From assembly GCA_900466945.1 (NCBI GenBank), contig UBNV01000005.1:1-64000 (forward strand): a stretch of 64,000 nt of DNA. The letters are read 5' to 3'. Positions 26,413 to 35,411 of this stretch are shown in pieces. Source of the stretch: Hyphomicrobiales bacterium. GTDB lineage: Bacteria; Pseudomonadota; Alphaproteobacteria; Rhizobiales; Rhizobiaceae. Numbering within the stretch: the first letter of the stretch is position 1; the number at the start of each line of letters is the position of its first letter. The notes beneath the pieces are model-generated. The model was not told the DNA's origin. It saw only the letters and a list, made by a program, of their open reading frames with translations, and searched no databases. The position numbers were made by a program, and so were the translations under genes.

Positions 26413-27013
26413 TGACTTCACAGTCCATATCGTTGACGACGAAGAGGCACTTCGCAAATCGCTGGGGTTCATGCTCACAGTGAACGGTTTCGCCGTGCGC
26501 CTTCATACATCCGCAACAACCTTTTCAGAAATTGCCTCAAGCCTTCGTAATGCGATCTTGATCACGGACATGCGAATGCCTGATATGAGCGGGCTTGATC
26601 TGGTGCGCAAGATCTCAAGCATTTCGCCCCCCATTCCGTCCATAATCGTGACAGGGCATGGCGACATTCCCATGGCCGTTGAAGCGATGAAAGCCGGTGC
26701 TGTAGATTTCATCGAGAAGCCGTTTGAAGAGTCGGTCATCATCGAGGCGGTGCGGCGGGCGGCCGAGAAACTGGCAGATTCATCCGCGGGTACGCTGAGC
26801 GTGGATGACATCCGCTCGCGCATCGGCAGCCTGAGTGAACGGGAGCGGCAAATCCTGTCGGCCGTTGTAGCCGGCCAGCCGAACAAGGCTATCGCGTTCA
26901 ATCTTGATATCAGCCCGCGAACGGTCGAAGTCCATCGCGCCAATGTCATGACGAAGATGAGAGCACGCAGCCTTCCCGAACTGGTGCGCATGTCGCTGAC
27001 AGTCAACATCTAG
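26402..27013 (+). CDS. fixJ: Response regulator FixJ
   Basis: This is a 203-residue transcription activator. Its receiver domain (1-120) has DDEE at the start, the phospho-Asp in [39 protein letters not shown] with the conserved Lys, and a LuxR-type helix-turn-helix (about 140-203) containing [40 protein letters not shown]. Phosphorylated by FixL at low oxygen, it should activate fixK. It is translationally coupled to fixL by the 11-base overlap. Confidence 0.93.
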   Translation: MQPDDFTVHIVDDEEALRKSLGFMLTVNGFAVRLHTSATTFSEIASSLRNAILITDMRMPDMSGLDLVRKISSISPPIPSIIVTGHGDIPMAVEAMKAGAVDFIEKPFEESVIIEAVRRAAEKLADSSAGTLSVDDIRSRIGSLSERERQILSAVVAGQPNKAIAFNLDISPRTVEVHRANVMTKMRARSLPELVRMSLTVNI

Positions 27014-27042
27014 CCCAATCCCCGCGCAATCCGACAATACGC

Positions 27043-27056
27043 TTGATCCATGACAA
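27043..27056. promoter_or_regulatory. Fnr/FixK-type box between fixJ and the fixT-like gene
   Basis: TTGATCCATGACAA has the TTG-N8-CAA frame and a perfect TTGAT half-site. It lies just before the FixT-like gene and upstream of fixK, so it could carry FixK autoregulation or control of the anti-kinase. Confidence 0.5.
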
Positions 27057-27074
27057 GGTGAGGCGTCGGCCAGG

Positions 27075-27473
27075 ATGCGATCTGAAAGCTTGGTGAAAGA
27101 CCACGACCGAGCTTCTGGAATCCCATTGTCCACGCTGTCTGCCATTGTTGCTGTTGTCAAAGACCCAGCCTTGCTGCGGTCGATCAGCTTTGCGCTCAAA
27201 GCGCATGGACAGGCGGTAGAACAGTTCAACGACTGGGCCATGGCGAGCGAGGCGATCAGCCGAGCGGAATGCGTCATCCTCGACACCTGTCTGCCGCCTG
27301 CCGATCTGACGGACGGCCTCAGTCTTGCCAGCCGGGGCATAAAGCTCGTTGTTCTGGCGGAGGACGACAGAGATTACGGCCGGGGAAACAGGCAAGACGT
27401 TTGCGTACTGTCCAAACCGCTTAACGGGCCTGATATTGCTAACGCGGTATCAGCCCTACGTAGAAATCCGTAG
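27075..27473 (+). CDS. Degenerate receiver-domain protein, FixT-like
   Basis: This is a 132-residue single-domain protein with receiver fold. The candidate phospho-Asp is in CVILDTCLP (residue 70) and the conserved Lys is in VLSKPL (114), but the usual acidic pair at the first loop is reduced to a single Asp (AVVKD), and the switch Thr/Ser is Ala (VVLAEDD). Such receivers usually cannot be phosphorylated normally. In Ensifer meliloti the receiver-like protein FixT inhibits FixL; the location between fixJ and fixK suggests the same job here, by inference. The start could be an internal TTG near 27126, given the regulatory box only 19 bases before the ATG. Confidence 0.6.
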   Translation: MRSESLVKDHDRASGIPLSTLSAIVAVVKDPALLRSISFALKAHGQAVEQFNDWAMASEAISRAECVILDTCLPPADLTDGLSLASRGIKLVVLAEDDRDYGRGNRQDVCVLSKPLNGPDIANAVSALRRNP

Positions 27474-27540
27474 TGGAAGAACTCAATGGCGGCCAAGCTC
27501 CCAATTCAACATGATCCCTTCAACCAAAGGGGACATGCCG

Positions 27541-28176
27541 ATGCAAACCGCACCTTCCATCGCACAGAATTCGCATCTCTCGCCCCCGCCGCGTGCACGC
27601 AGCCAGACGCATATCAGGCCGGTGACCTTTCACGCGCCGGACTGCGTGATCTATGCCCAGGGCCAGCGCTCGCGATCACTTTACCAGATCGAATACGGGG
27701 CTGTGCGGATCTATCGCCTCCTCGCCGACGGCCGCAGGCAGATCGTCGCCTTTCATCTTGTCGGCGACACCTTTGGCTTCGAGATCAATGAGACCCACAG
27801 CTTCTATGCCGAGGCCATGGTGAACACAGGCCTGACCACCGTCGAACGCGCAGCCGGCGGCCAGCTCAACGACCGCCTGGTTGGCGTCGCATTGAAGGCG
27901 ATGGTTCGAGCTCAGGAGCACCTGCTTGTCGTCGGCCGCCAAAGTTCACTGGAAAAGATAGCCGTTTTTCTGGTCGATCTGGCTGATCGCCAAGGTGGCA
28001 CTGAATTAATCGACCTGCCCATGAGCCGTATCGACATAGGCGATTATCTCGGCCTCACCATCGAAACAGTCTCGCGCACGATTTCGAAACTGCGCGACAT
28101 GGGCATCGTCAAGCTTCACAATGCGCGCAGCATAGAAATCATCAAGCCTGAAAAGCTTCGCATACTCAGCAACTAG
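27541..28176 (+). CDS. fixK: Crp/Fnr-family regulator FixK
   Basis: This is a 211-residue regulator: an N-terminal cyclic-nucleotide-type beta-roll (QGQRSRSLYQIEYGAVRIYRLLADGRRQIVAFHLVGDTFGFE) and a C-terminal winged helix (LPMSRIDIGDYLGLTIETVSRTISKL). It has no Cys cluster like Fnr, as expected for FixK, which is controlled through FixLJ. The recognition helix E..SR matches proteins that bind TTGAT-N4-ATCAA. I chose the ATG at 27541 because AAGGGG lies at proper distance; ATGs at 27511 and 27535 are in frame but worse placed. It stands directly before the nap operon. Confidence 0.9.
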   Translation: MQTAPSIAQNSHLSPPPRARSQTHIRPVTFHAPDCVIYAQGQRSRSLYQIEYGAVRIYRLLADGRRQIVAFHLVGDTFGFEINETHSFYAEAMVNTGLTTVERAAGGQLNDRLVGVALKAMVRAQEHLLVVGRQSSLEKIAVFLVDLADRQGGTELIDLPMSRIDIGDYLGLTIETVSRTISKLRDMGIVKLHNARSIEIIKPEKLRILSN

Positions 28177-28366
28177 TCCACCTGCGCGGCTTGGGAAAAT
28201 GTCAGCATAGAGCTGGGTTTCCCGATATTTTTTTCGCATGGCTGCCGACACCCGCGCCGCAGCGACAGGCCCCCGACACAACCATTGCGACATCACGAAT
28301 CATCACTTTCCTTGACAGAAGAGTGAACACTCCGCACACTTGCGGCGAGGAGTAGGAGGAGACCCC

Positions 28367-28561
28367 GTGCATCACAGCATCGAGAATTCGACCCCGCTAC
28401 CTGCCTCGGACCGTCGTATACGGCGCCGATCAGAGCTTGTGACATTTTTTATCCTCGCCTTTGGCATCTGGCCGATCCTTGCGGTAGCGGCCGTTGGAGG
28501 CTTCGGTTTCATGGTCTGGATGTACCAGATCATCGCCGGTCCACCCGGTCCTCCAGCTTAA
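28367..28561 (+). CDS. napE: Periplasmic nitrate reductase subunit NapE
   Basis: This is a 64-residue protein with one membrane helix (LVTFFILAFGIWPILAVAAVGGFGFMVWMYQIIAGPPG), matching NapE. Its function is unproved but it is a membrane component linked to Nap electron transfer. The start is GTG at 28367, preceded by GGAGGAG. It is the first gene of napEFDABC. I saw no perfect Fnr-type box before it; TTGCGACATCACGA near 28300 is only a partial match. Confidence 0.85.
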   Translation: MHHSIENSTPLPASDRRIRRRSELVTFFILAFGIWPILAVAAVGGFGFMVWMYQIIAGPPGPPA

Positions 28562-28572
28562 GCGAGGAGGCC

Positions 28573-29073
28573 ATGGTGACCTCACTTTCGCGGCGAGCCC
28601 TCCTTCGAGGACAGATCAGGCAAGAGCTCCGCATCCTGCCACCGGGCCTCTTACGTCCGGTGGAAGAGACCTGCGATCAATGCAGCGCATGCGTTGATCA
28701 CTGTCCGCAGTCGATCATCTCGATGCAGTCCGGCATACCGGCACTGGATTTCTCATCCGGCGGATGCGATTTTTGCGGCCAATGTCGCGAACACTGTCCG
28801 CACGCGGATGTCTTCTTCGGCGCCGAACTCTCCATTCCCCACAAGGCACAGGTGCAACCGCATTGCCTGGCGCTCAACAGCGTCGACTGTCAGTCATGCC
28901 GCGACCATTGTCCGACTGACGCAATCCGGTTTCGTCCACGCGCTGGCGGACCATGGCATCCTTCAGTTGTAGAGGATAACTGCACCGGCTGCGGAGCCTG
29001 CATCAGCCACTGTCCAACGAACGCAATTTCCCTATCGGGGAGGAGCGGCTTTCATGTCGACGCGCAACCCTGA
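28573..29073 (+). CDS. napF: Ferredoxin-type protein NapF
   Basis: This 166-residue cytoplasmic protein has four [4Fe-4S] motifs: CDQCSACVDHCPQ, CDFCGQCREHCPH, a third with C-x7-C-x2-C-x3-CP spacing (CLALNSVDCQSCRDHCP), and CTGCGACISHCP. The N-terminal SRRALLRG resembles a twin-Arg segment but is conserved in cytoplasmic NapF. NapF is thought to help load the iron-sulfur cluster of NapA before export. Its 3' end overlaps napD by 20 bases. Confidence 0.92.
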   Translation: MVTSLSRRALLRGQIRQELRILPPGLLRPVEETCDQCSACVDHCPQSIISMQSGIPALDFSSGGCDFCGQCREHCPHADVFFGAELSIPHKAQVQPHCLALNSVDCQSCRDHCPTDAIRFRPRAGGPWHPSVVEDNCTGCGACISHCPTNAISLSGRSGFHVDAQP

Positions 29074-29347
29074 ACGCTTCCATGTTTCCAGTGCTGTCGT
29101 TCTGACCTCTCCGGCCGCCGCTGGTCGTCTTGTCGAAGCATTGGCAGAGATGCCGGACGTCGAAGTTCATGCCGCGGAACGCGGCAAGATCGTCATCGTG
29201 ATCGAGGGCAGATCCAGTGGCGAGATGGGCGCGACACTCGCTGCCATTTCGGGCCTTCCGGATGTCATGGCGGCAAACATGGTTTTTGAGCATGCAGAGA
29301 ATTTGGAGGAGGGTTTAATCAATGGACACAGACCTGACGCGGCGTAG
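29054..29347 (+). CDS. napD: NapA maturation chaperone NapD
   Basis: This is a 97-residue chaperone matching Nap[23 protein letters not shown] near the start, then [17 protein letters not shown] and a tail beginning INGHRPDAA. NapD binds the twin-Arg signal of NapA to hold export until the cofactor is inserted. It overlaps napF (20 bases) and napA (26 bases), which couples its synthesis to its client. Confidence 0.92.
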   Translation: MSTRNPERFHVSSAVVLTSPAAAGRLVEALAEMPDVEVHAAERGKIVIVIEGRSSGEMGATLAAISGLPDVMAANMVFEHAENLEEGLINGHRPDAA

Positions 29348-31826
29348 TCTGCTCAAGGCCCATGCTGCCGCGATTGCGGCAGCCACCGCCGGCATCAGCT
29401 TGCCGGCCCATGCCCAGTCCGTTCCCGGTGGCGTGGAAGCGCTCGAGATAAAATGGTCCAAGGCGCCCTGTAGGTTCTGCGGCACCGGCTGTGGCGTCAT
29501 GGTTGGCGTCAAGGAAGGGCAGGTCGTCGCCACACACGGCGACATGCAAGCCGAGGTGAACCGCGGCCTCAACTGCATAAAGGGCTATTTCCTCTCAAAG
29601 ATCATGTATGGCGAGGATCGCCTGAGCACACCGCTCCTGCGCAAGCGTGGCGGACAATATGACAAGGACGGCGAATTCGAACCGGTAAGCTGGGACGAAG
29701 CGTTCGATATAATGGCCGAGCGATGCAAGAAGGTTCTGCGCGAAAAGGGACCAACAGCGATCGGCATGTTCGGCTCCGGCCAGTGGACGATTTTCGAAGG
29801 ATATGCCGCAACCAAGCTGATGCGTGCTGGCTTCCGCTCCAACAATCTCGACCCCAATGCCCGACACTGCATGGCGTCCGCTGCTTACGCCTTCATGCGC
29901 ACCTTCGGCATGGATGAACCCATGGGCTGCTACGATGACTTCGAGCACGCCGATGCTTTCGTGCTGTGGGGGTCGAACATGGCCGAGATGCACCCGATCC
30001 TGTGGACGCGCCTTGCAGACCGGCGCCTGGGCCATGAGCATGTCAAAGTCGCAGTGCTCTCGACCTTCACCCATCGCAGCATGGATCTGGCCGACGTTCC
30101 CATCATCTTCAAGCCGAGCACGGATCTGGCGATCATGAACTATATCGCCAATCACATCATCTCGACCGGCCGGGTGAACGAGGATTTCGTTCGCGCGCAT
30201 ACGACCTTCATGAAAGGCGTGGACGATATCGGCTATGGTCTGCGCGCCGAGGATCCGCTCGAGATGAAGGCGAAGAACGCCGGTGACCCGACCAAGATGG
30301 AGCCGATCGATTTCGACAGCTTCAAGGCCTTTGTCGCAGATTACACCTTGGAAAAAGTCGCTGAACTGACGGGATCCGATCCGGGCTTTCTGGAGCAGCT
30401 CGCCGAGCTCTATGCCAACCCCGACACCAAGGTCATGTCTCTTTGGACCATGGGTTTCAACCAGCACACGCGCGGTGTCTGGGCAAACCACATGATCTAC
30501 AATCTGCATCTGCTGACGGGGAAGATCTCTGAGCCGGGCAACGGCCCCTTCTCGCTGACCGGCCAACCATCGGCCTGTGGAACGGCCCGCGAAGTCGGCA
30601 CCTTCGCGCATCGCCTGCCTGCCGACATGGTCGTGACCAATCCAGAGCATCGGCATCACGCCGAGGAAATCTGGAAACTTCCGGACGGTCTTCTTCCAGA
30701 CAAACCGGGATTCCACGCCGTCGAACAGGACAGGATGCTGAAGGACGGTAAGCTGAACTTCTACTGGGTCCAGGTCAACAACAACGTCCAGGCGGCTCCC
30801 AATACCAGCAATGAGACCTATCTCGGCTACAGGAACCCGGACAACTTCATTGTGGTCTCCGATGCCTATCCGACAGTGACGGCCATGTCTGCCGACCTCA
30901 TTCTTCCGGCCGCCATGTGGGTCGAGAAGGAGGGCGCTTACGGCAATGCGGAGCGCCGGACACATGTCTGGCATCAACTGGTCAATGCGCCGGGAGAAGC
31001 GCGCTCGGACCTGTGGCAACTGGTTGAGTTTTCCAAACGCTTCACGACAGATGAAGTCTGGACCGAGGAAATCTTGGCGCAGAACCCTGATTACAGCGGC
31101 AAGACACTGTTCGAGGTGCTGTTCGCCAACGGCAAAGTGGACGGATACCCTCTCTCCGAGGTGGACGCCGACTATGCCAATCGCGAAGCCGAAGCATTTG
31201 GCTTTTATCTCCAGAAGGGCCTCTTCGAGGAATATGCCGAGTTTGGGCGCGGACATGGCCATGATCTGGCGCCCTATGACGTATATCATCAGGAACGGGG
31301 GCTTCGTTGGCCTGTCGTCGATGGCAAGGAAACCAAGTGGCGCTACCGGGAGGGCTACGACCCCTATGTGAAACCCGGCGAAGGGGTACGCTTCTACGGC
31401 AAACCCGACGGACGTGCGGTCATTCTGGCGGTTCCCTATGAACCGCCGGCCGAATCGCCGGACGAGGAATATGATTTCTGGCTGGTAACAGGCCGCGTGC
31501 TGGAGCACTGGCATTCCGGTTCGATGACGATGAGAGTGCCTGAGCTCTACAAGGCCTTCCCCGGCGCCCGTTGCTTCATGAACGCCGACGACGCACGAAA
31601 ACGCGGGATCAATCAGGGGGCAGAGATCACCATTGTCTCGCGTCGCGGCGAGATGCGGACACGCGTCGAGACCCGCGGCCGCAACCGCATGCCACCCGGC
31701 GTGATCTTCGTTCCATGGTTCGACGCCAGCCAATTGATCAACAAGGTGACGCTTGACGCCACCGATCCGATCTCCAAACAAACGGATTTCAAAAAATGCG
31801 CAGTCAAGATCGTTCCCGTGGCCTGA
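29322..31826 (+). CDS. napA: Periplasmic nitrate reductase catalytic subunit NapA
   Basis: This 834-residue molybdoenzyme reduces nitrate to nitrite in the periplasm. A twin-Arg signal ([19 protein letters not shown]) precedes the [4Fe-4S] site, with Cys50, Cys53, Cys57 and Cys85. The molybdenum ligand is expected at Cys183 (NARHCMASA). The C-terminal molybdopterin-binding region includes [19 protein letters not shown] and [20 protein letters not shown], both typical. Length equals that of other alphaproteobacterial NapA. The 3' end overlaps napB by 31 bases. Electrons arrive from NapC through NapB. Confidence 0.97.
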   Translation: MDTDLTRRSLLKAHAAAIAAATAGISLPAHAQSVPGGVEALEIKWSKAPCRFCGTGCGVMVGVKEGQVVATHGDMQAEVNRGLNCIKGYFLSKIMYGEDRLSTPLLRKRGGQYDKDGEFEPVSWDEAFDIMAERCKKVLREKGPTAIGMFGSGQWTIFEGYAATKLMRAGFRSNNLDPNARHCMASAAYAFMRTFGMDEPMGCYDDFEHADAFVLWGSNMAEMHPILWTRLADRRLGHEHVKVAVLSTFTHRSMDLADVPIIFKPSTDLAIMNYIANHIISTGRVNEDFVRAHTTFMKGVDDIGYGLRAEDPLEMKAKNAGDPTKMEPIDFDSFKAFVADYTLEKVAELTGSDPGFLEQLAELYANPDTKVMSLWTMGFNQHTRGVWANHMIYNLHLLTGKISEPGNGPFSLTGQPSACGTAREVGTFAHRLPADMVVTNPEHRHHAEEIWKLPDGLLPDKPGFHAVEQDRMLKDGKLNFYWVQVNNNVQAAPNTSNETYLGYRNPDNFIVVSDAYPTVTAMSADLILPAAMWVEKEGAYGNAERRTHVWHQLVNAPGEARSDLWQLVEFSKRFTTDEVWTEEILAQNPDYSGKTLFEVLFANGKVDGYPLSEVDADYANREAEAFGFYLQKGLFEEYAEFGRGHGHDLAPYDVYHQERGLRWPVVDGKETKWRYREGYDPYVKPGEGVRFYGKPDGRAVILAVPYEPPAESPDEEYDFWLVTGRVLEHWHSGSMTMRVPELYKAFPGARCFMNADDARKRGINQGAEITIVSRRGEMRTRVETRGRNRMPPGVIFVPWFDASQLINKVTLDATDPISKQTDFKKCAVKIVPVA

Positions 31827-32287
31827 CAAAAGGCCGACTTGGTATTGTTGCTCTTTTTGTAGCCTGTCTCATCGGTGGCGGCGTGGTCGCACAATCGGTT
31901 CCGCAATTGTCCGGCCCGCCCCAGCAGATGGAAAGCATCCCGGCAAAACCCCTGCCGAAATGGAATGTCGATGACGTGCGCAAGATGCGCGCCTATCCGG
32001 ACCAGCCTCCGGTCATTCCGCACTCCATCGAAGGCTACCAGCTGTCGGTCAACACCAACCGATGCCTCTCCTGCCACAAGCGCGAGTTTACGGAAGGGTC
32101 CGGGGCACCGATGATCAGCGTCACCCACTACATCACGCGGGAAGGGCAGATGCTGGCAGATGTTTCGCCAAGACGATACTTCTGTACCGCCTGTCACGTA
32201 CCGCAGGCGGAGATCAACCCGCTGGTCGATAATACCTTCCGCGACATGAGCGACATGGGGGTCAAGCTGATGGGCGAGGAGCACTAA
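31796..32287 (+). CDS. napB: Di-haem cytochrome NapB
   Basis: This is a 163-residue periplasmic cytochrome. An N-terminal signal peptide ([20 protein letters not shown]) is followed by two CxxCH haem-binding motifs, CLSCH at 90-94 and CTACH at 130-134, and the NapB-type segment [20 protein letters not shown]. It passes electrons from NapC to NapA. It overlaps napA and is directly followed by napC without a gap. Confidence 0.95.
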   Translation: MRSQDRSRGLTKGRLGIVALFVACLIGGGVVAQSVPQLSGPPQQMESIPAKPLPKWNVDDVRKMRAYPDQPPVIPHSIEGYQLSVNTNRCLSCHKREFTEGSGAPMISVTHYITREGQMLADVSPRRYFCTACHVPQAEINPLVDNTFRDMSDMGVKLMGEEH

Positions 32288-33001
32288 ATGATGCAGTGGC
32301 TCCGTAACCTCTTTGCATGGACATGGCGCGTTCTGACGACGCCAGCGGCGACGCTCAGCCTTGCCTTCCTGACGCTCGGCGGCTTTGTCGGCGGCGTGAT
32401 GTTCTGGGGCGCGTTCAACACGGCGCTTGAACTCACCAATACGGAAGAGTTCTGCGTCAGCTGTCACGAAATGAAGACCAATGTGTACGAGGAAATGACC
32501 AGGACCATCCACTTTTCGAACCGCTCGGGTGTCAGGGCGTCGTGCCCTGATTGCCACGTGCCCCATGAATGGACGGACAAGATTGCCCGGAAGATGCAGG
32601 CATCAAAGGAAGTCTGGGGCAAGATCTTCGGAACGATCAATACGCGTCAGAAATTCTTGGATGAGAGACTGCGGCTGGCCCAGCATGAATGGGCAAGACT
32701 CAAAGCCAATGACAGTCTCGAGTGCAGGAACTGTCATTCCTCGGTCGCCATGGACCTGTCGAAACAGACGGAGCGTGCAGCGGAAATACACACTCGTTAT
32801 CTCCTGAACGGCAAGGCAACATGCATCGACTGCCACAAGGGCATTGCCCACGAGCTTCCGAACATGCAGGGAATCGATCCCGGCTGGAGGATGCCGGAAG
32901 AACTCGAGGGCGAAGAACTTCCAACTGCATCGCCAGTCGACGAGCTACGCAATGCAATCGACCGCGCTCATAGCGGCCTGCTGGCAGATGGCGGGATCTG
33001 A
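32288..33001 (+). CDS. napC: Tetra-haem quinol dehydrogenase NapC
   Basis: This 237-residue membrane-anchored cytochrome of the NapC/NrfH family has one N-terminal helix (about 19-42) and four CxxCH motifs at residues 56-60 (CVSCH), 86-90 (CPDCH), 146-150 (CRNCH) and 179-183 (CIDCH). It oxidises ubiquinol and feeds NapB. It begins immediately after the napB stop and ends the nap operon; a hairpin at 33043 follows. Confidence 0.95.
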   Translation: MMQWLRNLFAWTWRVLTTPAATLSLAFLTLGGFVGGVMFWGAFNTALELTNTEEFCVSCHEMKTNVYEEMTRTIHFSNRSGVRASCPDCHVPHEWTDKIARKMQASKEVWGKIFGTINTRQKFLDERLRLAQHEWARLKANDSLECRNCHSSVAMDLSKQTERAAEIHTRYLLNGKATCIDCHKGIAHELPNMQGIDPGWRMPEELEGEELPTASPVDELRNAIDRAHSGLLADGGI

Positions 33002-33042
33002 TAGCTGCGATCACCGACCTCTGAAGCAGAATACAGACAGTA

Positions 33043-33073
33043 ACGCCGCCGGGGTCAGTTCCCCAGACGGCGT
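33043..33073. terminator. Hairpin between convergent napC and pseudoazurin genes
   Basis: ACGCCG with GGGG pairs with CCCC and CGGCGT around a 6-base loop and a small internal bulge. It lies 40 bases after napC and 30 bases after the pseudoazurin stop, so it may end both transcripts. No T-run is present. Confidence 0.5.
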
Positions 33074-33103
33074 CAGCCGAGCAACATAAGCGAATGGCAG
33101 CTA

Positions 33104-33544
33104 TTACTCGGCCGAAGCGACAGCTGCATCAATCCGTTCGCGCGCCTTCTTCGGCAGCTTGGCTGCGTTGAAGGCGTCAAGATTGGCGGCCGGAGCATCA
33201 CCAACCAGGATGGCAGCGACCATGCCCATGCCAACATGCGGCGCGCATTTCACGCCATAGAGACCGGGAACGTCAAAGGTCACCTTGATTGTCTCGTTCA
33301 TCTTGCCCTTGAACTCTGCCGCGCCGGCCGGAATCATACCCTTGATGGCTTCGGCATTGTGGCTCTTGTCGGTGGCGACGAAGGTGACGGTGTCGCCGGG
33401 AGCAATCTTCAGGCCGGCCGGTTCAAAGACCATGGCACCCTCGGCGCCCTTGTTCAGCATCTTGACCTCGAAATCGGCAGCGATCGAGAGAGCCGGGGCC
33501 GAAAGCAAGAGAACGGCTGCCATGGTTACACTACGCAGTTTCAT
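33104..33544 (-). CDS. Pseudoazurin (blue copper electron carrier)
   Basis: This is a 146-residue type-1 copper protein. The signal peptide ([22 protein letters not shown]) precedes a mature domain beginning [11 protein letters not shown]. Copper ligands are His62 (SHN), Cys100 (KCAPH), His103 and Met108 in GMGMV; the spacing matches pseudoazurins. It donates electrons to copper nitrite reductase. I chose the second of two nearby ATGs, with AAGGAG at proper distance. A TTG-N8-CAA box lies 70 bases upstream. Confidence 0.92.
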   Translation of the reverse strand: MKLRSVTMAAVLLLSAPALSIAADFEVKMLNKGAEGAMVFEPAGLKIAPGDTVTFVATDKSHNAEAIKGMIPAGAAEFKGKMNETIKVTFDVPGLYGVKCAPHVGMGMVAAILVGDAPAANLDAFNAAKLPKKARERIDAAVASAE

Positions 33545-33613
33545 TTTCATCTCCTTAGACGGAAACACCTCGTTCCGTTGCAAAAGAGATAGGCCAGGAT
33601 GAACGAGCCTTCT

Positions 33614-33627
33614 TTGCGCAATATCAA
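33614..33627. promoter_or_regulatory. NnrR/Fnr-type box upstream of pseudoazurin
   Basis: TTGCGCAATATCAA has TTG-N8-CAA spacing, combining a TTGCG half with an ATCAA half. It is 70 bases upstream of the pseudoazurin start on the minus strand and overlaps the downstream flank of nnrR. Confidence 0.6.
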
Positions 33628-33648
33628 CTATGAGAAGGCTTCATCCGG

Positions 33649-34371
33649 CTAGCGACGTTCGGGGAGAGAATCCGCCAGCGATGCCAATTCGGCCATATCG
33701 CGCACAAGGAGTTTCTGCCGACCACCTTCGATCAGGCCCCTGCTCTCCCAGGAACTGAAGATGCGCGAGACCGTATGAATTGTCGTTCCGGTCATCTCGG
33801 CAATATCCTGCCTTGAGATCGGAAAATCGATCCGTATCCCTTTGGCCTCTAAGCGTCCCGCCTTTTGCGCTAGCCGCAACACAGTATGCGCAACTCTCTT
33901 TTCGACTTCTTGCGTGGACATTTCACGAATCCGGACATGCGCCTCCTCAAGCCGTTGCCCAATCGTCTCCATCGCACTGACAGCGAGCCTTGGATTTCGC
34001 TCCACGAACTTTGGCCACATCTCCGTTGGCCAGGACAGAACGATACTTTCAGCAGCAGCAAGAGCTGTTCCCGGATAGTCATGTCGCTGCAGCGCCTTTG
34101 CAAAGCCGAAGAGGTCACCGGGATGCACCACGCGCACGATGATCTGTTGACCGGCGCTGGTGACCTGGGTGACCTTGAGCCGGCCATGCAGGAGGAGAAA
34201 GAAATAGGTGGCAGGCTGACCCTGCTCGAACACGGACTCGCCGATCGGCAATCGCTTCGTCTGAGCGGGAACCAGCAGCGCGTCCAACTCGTCATCCGTC
34301 ATCTTGTCGAACAATGACAAGGACTTGATGATCGTCCGATCAAGTTTCAAAATATATCCCTCTCCCGCCAC
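33649..34371 (-). CDS. nnrR: NO-responsive Crp/Fnr-family regulator NnrR
   Basis: This is a 240-residue regulator. The beta-roll (QPATYFFLLLHGRLKVTQVTSAGQQIIVRVVHPGDLFGFAKAL) and the winged helix (FPISRQDIAEMTGTTIHTVSRIFSSWESRGLI) fit NnrR/DNR-type proteins, which lack the Fnr Cys cluster and respond to NO, probably through haem. NnrR activates nirK and nor genes. Its position between pseudoazurin and nirVK is a known rhizobial arrangement. I found no clear box before its own start. Confidence 0.9.
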   Translation of the reverse strand: MAGEGYILKLDRTIIKSLSLFDKMTDDELDALLVPAQTKRLPIGESVFEQGQPATYFFLLLHGRLKVTQVTSAGQQIIVRVVHPGDLFGFAKALQRHDYPGTALAAAESIVLSWPTEMWPKFVERNPRLAVSAMETIGQRLEEAHVRIREMSTQEVEKRVAHTVLRLAQKAGRLEAKGIRIDFPISRQDIAEMTGTTIHTVSRIFSSWESRGLIEGGRQKLLVRDMAELASLADSLPERR

Positions 34372-34445
34372 CAGCGCAGGTTATGGGCTCGAAGAGCCCA
34401 ATATTGGCTGTTATGGCGAGTGTCCAGTGCGAGGGGCAGCCTACC

Positions 34446-35342
34446 TTACAAGGCACCGATCGAAAAGAGCAAAGGAGCGTACCAGCGCCGATCTTCGACC
34501 AGCCGGAAACCGACATGGTCAGGGGGAACGCCGACAGAGCAACCACCGCTTTTCGGGTCGCGGATAAAGGAGCTTAAGGGCGATCTATGTTTGCCGGCAG
34601 TGATGTAGACGCCGCAGGCTTCGGTTGTGACCTCCTGCCCTTGCTTGACGAGGTCGACACGTCGATTGCAGGTCGTCGTCCACTCCCAGATATTGCCGGC
34701 AAAATCGGCAAGGCCATGCTCGTTCTCGCCGAAACTGCCATAGGCAAGCGGTGCCGGTTCCTTCGATCTCTTGCGAGCCGCCTCGCGCTCATAGTCGGCA
34801 AGCCAACGCAATGCCGGGTTGCGATTGTCCGGGTCGACACCAAGGGCGTCGTCCGGGAACTTCTGACCAGCGGCAAAGGCCAATTCCACGTCACTTGGCA
34901 GTCGCCAGATTCCGCCGCTCTTTTTCGAAAACCACCGGGCAAACATTGTCGCGTCGTCGTGGCTGACGGCGGTTACCGGCATGTCAGAGCGCGATGGAGT
35001 GGCCGATTCCCGGGCCGGGCAGGCTCCATCGGCCACGCAGGCATCATAGTCCTTTGTGCTGACCTGATACTTCATGATCGTGAGAGGAGCTGTCATCTCA
35101 TAATCGGCCTTCGGCGCGTCGACGGCGTATCCAGCGCGGTAAAATTCGCCCGGTTGACGGTAGGCGAACCGTCCAGCAGCCACCGAAATGGTTTGAGGCG
35201 GTGGCAGATCGGCGACACCACTCATCCTCACGATGCCCGATTGAATGACGACGGCGGCGGACAGAGCGCTGACGAGCACAAGCGGCAGCAGCACCGAGCC
35301 GACCGAATTGCGCTGCCTTGGAGTGAGAACGGCGCCGGACAT
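34446..35342 (-). CDS. nirV: NirV, SUMF1/FGE-domain protein
   Basis: This is a 298-residue protein with an N-terminal membrane anchor (VGSVLLPLVLVSALSAAVVIQ) and a formylglycine-generating-enzyme-like (SUMF1) domain: PVTAVSHDDATMFARWFSKKSGGIWRLPSDVELAFA, then LADFAGNIWEWTTTCNRR, then GGCSVGVPPDHVGFRLV. nirV sits beside nirK in many denitrifiers; its function is not established. It follows nirK on the same strand, 69 bases away. The start is set at the ATG at 35340 (MSGAVLTPRQRN), though the ribosome site is weak. Confidence 0.88.
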   Translation of the reverse strand: MSGAVLTPRQRNSVGSVLLPLVLVSALSAAVVIQSGIVRMSGVADLPPPQTISVAAGRFAYRQPGEFYRAGYAVDAPKADYEMTAPLTIMKYQVSTKDYDACVADGACPARESATPSRSDMPVTAVSHDDATMFARWFSKKSGGIWRLPSDVELAFAAGQKFPDDALGVDPDNRNPALRWLADYEREAARKRSKEPAPLAYGSFGENEHGLADFAGNIWEWTTTCNRRVDLVKQGQEVTTEACGVYITAGKHRSPLSSFIRDPKSGGCSVGVPPDHVGFRLVEDRRWYAPLLFSIGAL

Positions 35343-35411
35343 GGCGATTTCCAACGAGTTTGAGAGGAAGTCCACGGGGTGCCAATCGAGCACCCCGTGC
35401 ATGCACAAGGA

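Noticed and set aside
25210..26478. 422-codon minus-strand frame
   Set aside because: Antisense to fixL; composition typical of shadow frames.
29595..31829. Very long open frame (744 codons) on the minus strand
   Set aside because: It is entirely antisense to napA, whose protein is unmistakable; the antisense frame is His/Arg-rich text without domains and arises from GC-biased codon use.
34385..34399. GGGCTC-GAA-GAGCCC hairpin as nirV terminator
   Set aside because: Stem is only six pairs with no T-run; too weak to list as a terminator.
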